From Casimicrobiaceae bacterium (GTDB taxonomy: Bacteria; Pseudomonadota; Gammaproteobacteria; Burkholderiales; Casimicrobiaceae): a stretch of DNA of 8,576 nucleotides. The stretch's first letter is position 1; each line of letters starts with the position of its first letter. The notes beneath the pieces are model-generated. The model was not told where the DNA came from. It saw only the letters and a program-made list of their open reading frames with translations, and did no database searches. Where the stretch lies: positions 1 to 8,576 of the forward strand of contig CATPAO010000301.1 in NCBI GenBank assembly GCA_955652025.1. Reading direction: 5' to 3'. Of this stretch, positions 7,528-8,576 are shown piece after piece. Made by a program: the position numbers and the translations under genes.

Positions 7528-8576
7528 ATGACAGAGCCGCCTACGCCGATTCCCGCCCGCCGAGTGCTCATGCGCGAGGTTCACATTTTCGCAGAGCCCG
7601 ACACCGCGCGCGGATTGCGGCTCTGCGCGGCCGACATCGCCCTGTATACGGGCGCCATTGCCGGCGTCCTTTTCCTGCCGTCGTTTTGGGCGAAGCTCGG
7701 CTGCGGCCTCTTCGCCGGCATGGCGTTGGGCCGAATGTTTTCCTTGGCCCACAATGCCGCGCATGAAAATATCGTGAAGGGGACGAAGCTCAATCGCTTT
7801 CTGGCCATCGTGCTCTTCACCCCCTTTTTCTACAACTACCGCTTGTGGGTCTACGAGCATCATGTCTTGCACCATCCGAATCCGAACGACGCCAAACCGG
7901 ATGCGTACAAGCCGTACGGAAAGAAAGAGTTCGATGCGTTGCCCCTATGGCGAAGACTGCTGGAGCGTTTCTATCGCGCGCCCAATATTCTCGGCTGGGG
8001 CTTCTACTACCTGCTGCAGCGGCACGCGTCGACGAAGCTCTTCCCGCCGGCTTATTTGCCGGAACCGTTTCGCCTCGGGGCATGGAAGAACGCTGTCGTG
8101 CTCGTCGTGTACGCGATCGTCTCGTTCGGCCTGCTCGTCGCGGCGCCGATCTATGCCGTCAATCTGTCTTCCGTCGAAGCGCTCCTCCTCGGGTTCGTGC
8201 TGCCCTTGTTCGTTTTTGAAATTCACGACGGCTTCGCCCTCTACGTTCAACATACGGATCCGCGGATCCCGTGGTTCAAAGGTGAGGTCGATCGCGACAC
8301 CGAAGGACGAACCGAGCTTCTCTCCGTTCATCTCATCGTGCCGCGTCTCGCGGCATGGTTCTATCACGATACCTTCGCGCATCCGGTGCACCACCTGCAC
8401 CCGAAGATCCCCTGCTATCGCGCGTTCGAGGCCCAGACCCGCCTCGATCACATGCTCGGTCCGGCCGCCGTCGTGAGCCGGTTCGGAATCCGCTGGTGGT
8501 TCGATACGATGCGCCGATGCAAGCTCTACGATTGGGATAATCACCAGTGGCTCGACTTCGAGGGTCGTCCGACCTC
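7528..8576 (+). CDS. Membrane fatty acid desaturase (3' end outside window)
   Basis: An integral-membrane, oxygen-dependent di-iron desaturase that should introduce a double bond into acyl chains. From the ATG at 7528, 349 codons are open to the window edge without a stop, so the C-terminus is missing, probably by only a little. The three histidine boxes that bind the two irons are present: HNAAH at 75-79, HHVLHH at 111-116 and HPVHH at 285-289. QHT at 241-243 and the AWFYHD block before the third box also fit the family. Hydrophobic stretches at about 36-70, 88-103, 187-209 and 215-231 are likely membrane segments. Alternative starts are TTG 7501, which has a GGAG before it, and a later ATG at 7570 ahead of the conserved part. 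The position of desaturation cannot be read from the sequence; a beta-carotene ketolase or hydroxylase is less likely, given the HHxxHH and HxxHH spacing. Such enzymes need electrons from a ferredoxin or cytochrome b5-type donor, and none is fused here. It diverges from the hydrolase gene. Confidence 0.9.
   Translation, partial: MTEPPTPIPARRVLMREVHIFAEPDTARGLRLCAADIALYTGAIAGVLFLPSFWAKLGCGLFAGMALGRMFSLAHNAAHENIVKGTKLNRFLAIVLFTPFFYNYRLWVYEHHVLHHPNPNDAKPDAYKPYGKKEFDALPLWRRLLERFYRAPNILGWGFYYLLQRHASTKLFPPAYLPEPFRLGAWKNAVVLVVYAIVSFGLLVAAPIYAVNLSSVEALLLGFVLPLFVFEIHDGFALYVQHTDPRIPWFKGEVDRDTEGRTELLSVHLIVPRLAAWFYHDTFAHPVHHLHPKIPCYRAFEAQTRLDHMLGPAAVVSRFGIRWWFDTMRRCKLYDWDNHQWLDFEGRPT

Noticed and set aside
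7945..8544. Minus-strand open frame of 199 codons over the desaturase.
   Set aside because: It is highly charged, Glu/Arg/His-rich, with no motif. The plus strand carries all three desaturase histidine boxes.

Overview
The window is GC-rich chromosomal DNA with dense, bacterial-style genes and short intergenic gaps. The gene types (fused HyuA-HyuB oxoprolinase, Rieske-FAD reductase, DUF5996 protein, COG4757-type hydrolase, membrane desaturase) and the GC bias at third codon positions fit a proteobacterium, perhaps a beta- or gammaproteobacterium. I cannot name the genus from the sequence. No rRNA or tRNA gene, CRISPR array, insertion sequence or phage gene was seen.

Layout from left to right. 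(1) Positions 1-3240, plus strand: most of a fused 5-oxoprolinase/hydantoinase-type enzyme, its first ~130-150 residues lying outside the window. An extra ~19-residue stretch within it is encoded by a CTCTCC...GGAGAG inverted repeat. (2) About 3314-3718, minus strand: a small predicted secreted protein that looks like the C-terminal half of a DUF1349-like beta-sandwich placed directly behind a signal peptide; it may be a relic. (3) Positions 3803-5332, plus: an AIFM3-like flavoprotein with an N-terminal Rieske [2Fe-2S] domain. (4) Positions 5378-6286, plus: a DUF5996 protein 45 bp downstream of the reductase, probably co-transcribed. (5) About 6347-7333, minus: an alpha/beta hydrolase of the COG4757 type, convergent with the DUF5996 gene. 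(6) From about 7528 to the window end, plus: a membrane fatty acid desaturase with all three histidine boxes, still open at the right edge and divergent from the hydrolase.

The genes do not form one obvious pathway. The oxoprolinase recycles 5-oxoproline to glutamate. The Rieske-FAD reductase is an electron-transfer protein with no oxygenase beside it. The nearest candidate electron acceptor is the di-iron desaturase about 2.2 kb downstream, but that link is only inference. The region looks like ordinary metabolic chromosome. The points most worth a second look are the repeat-derived insertion in the oxoprolinase, the half-domain secreted protein, and the promoter plus inverted repeat in front of the desaturase.
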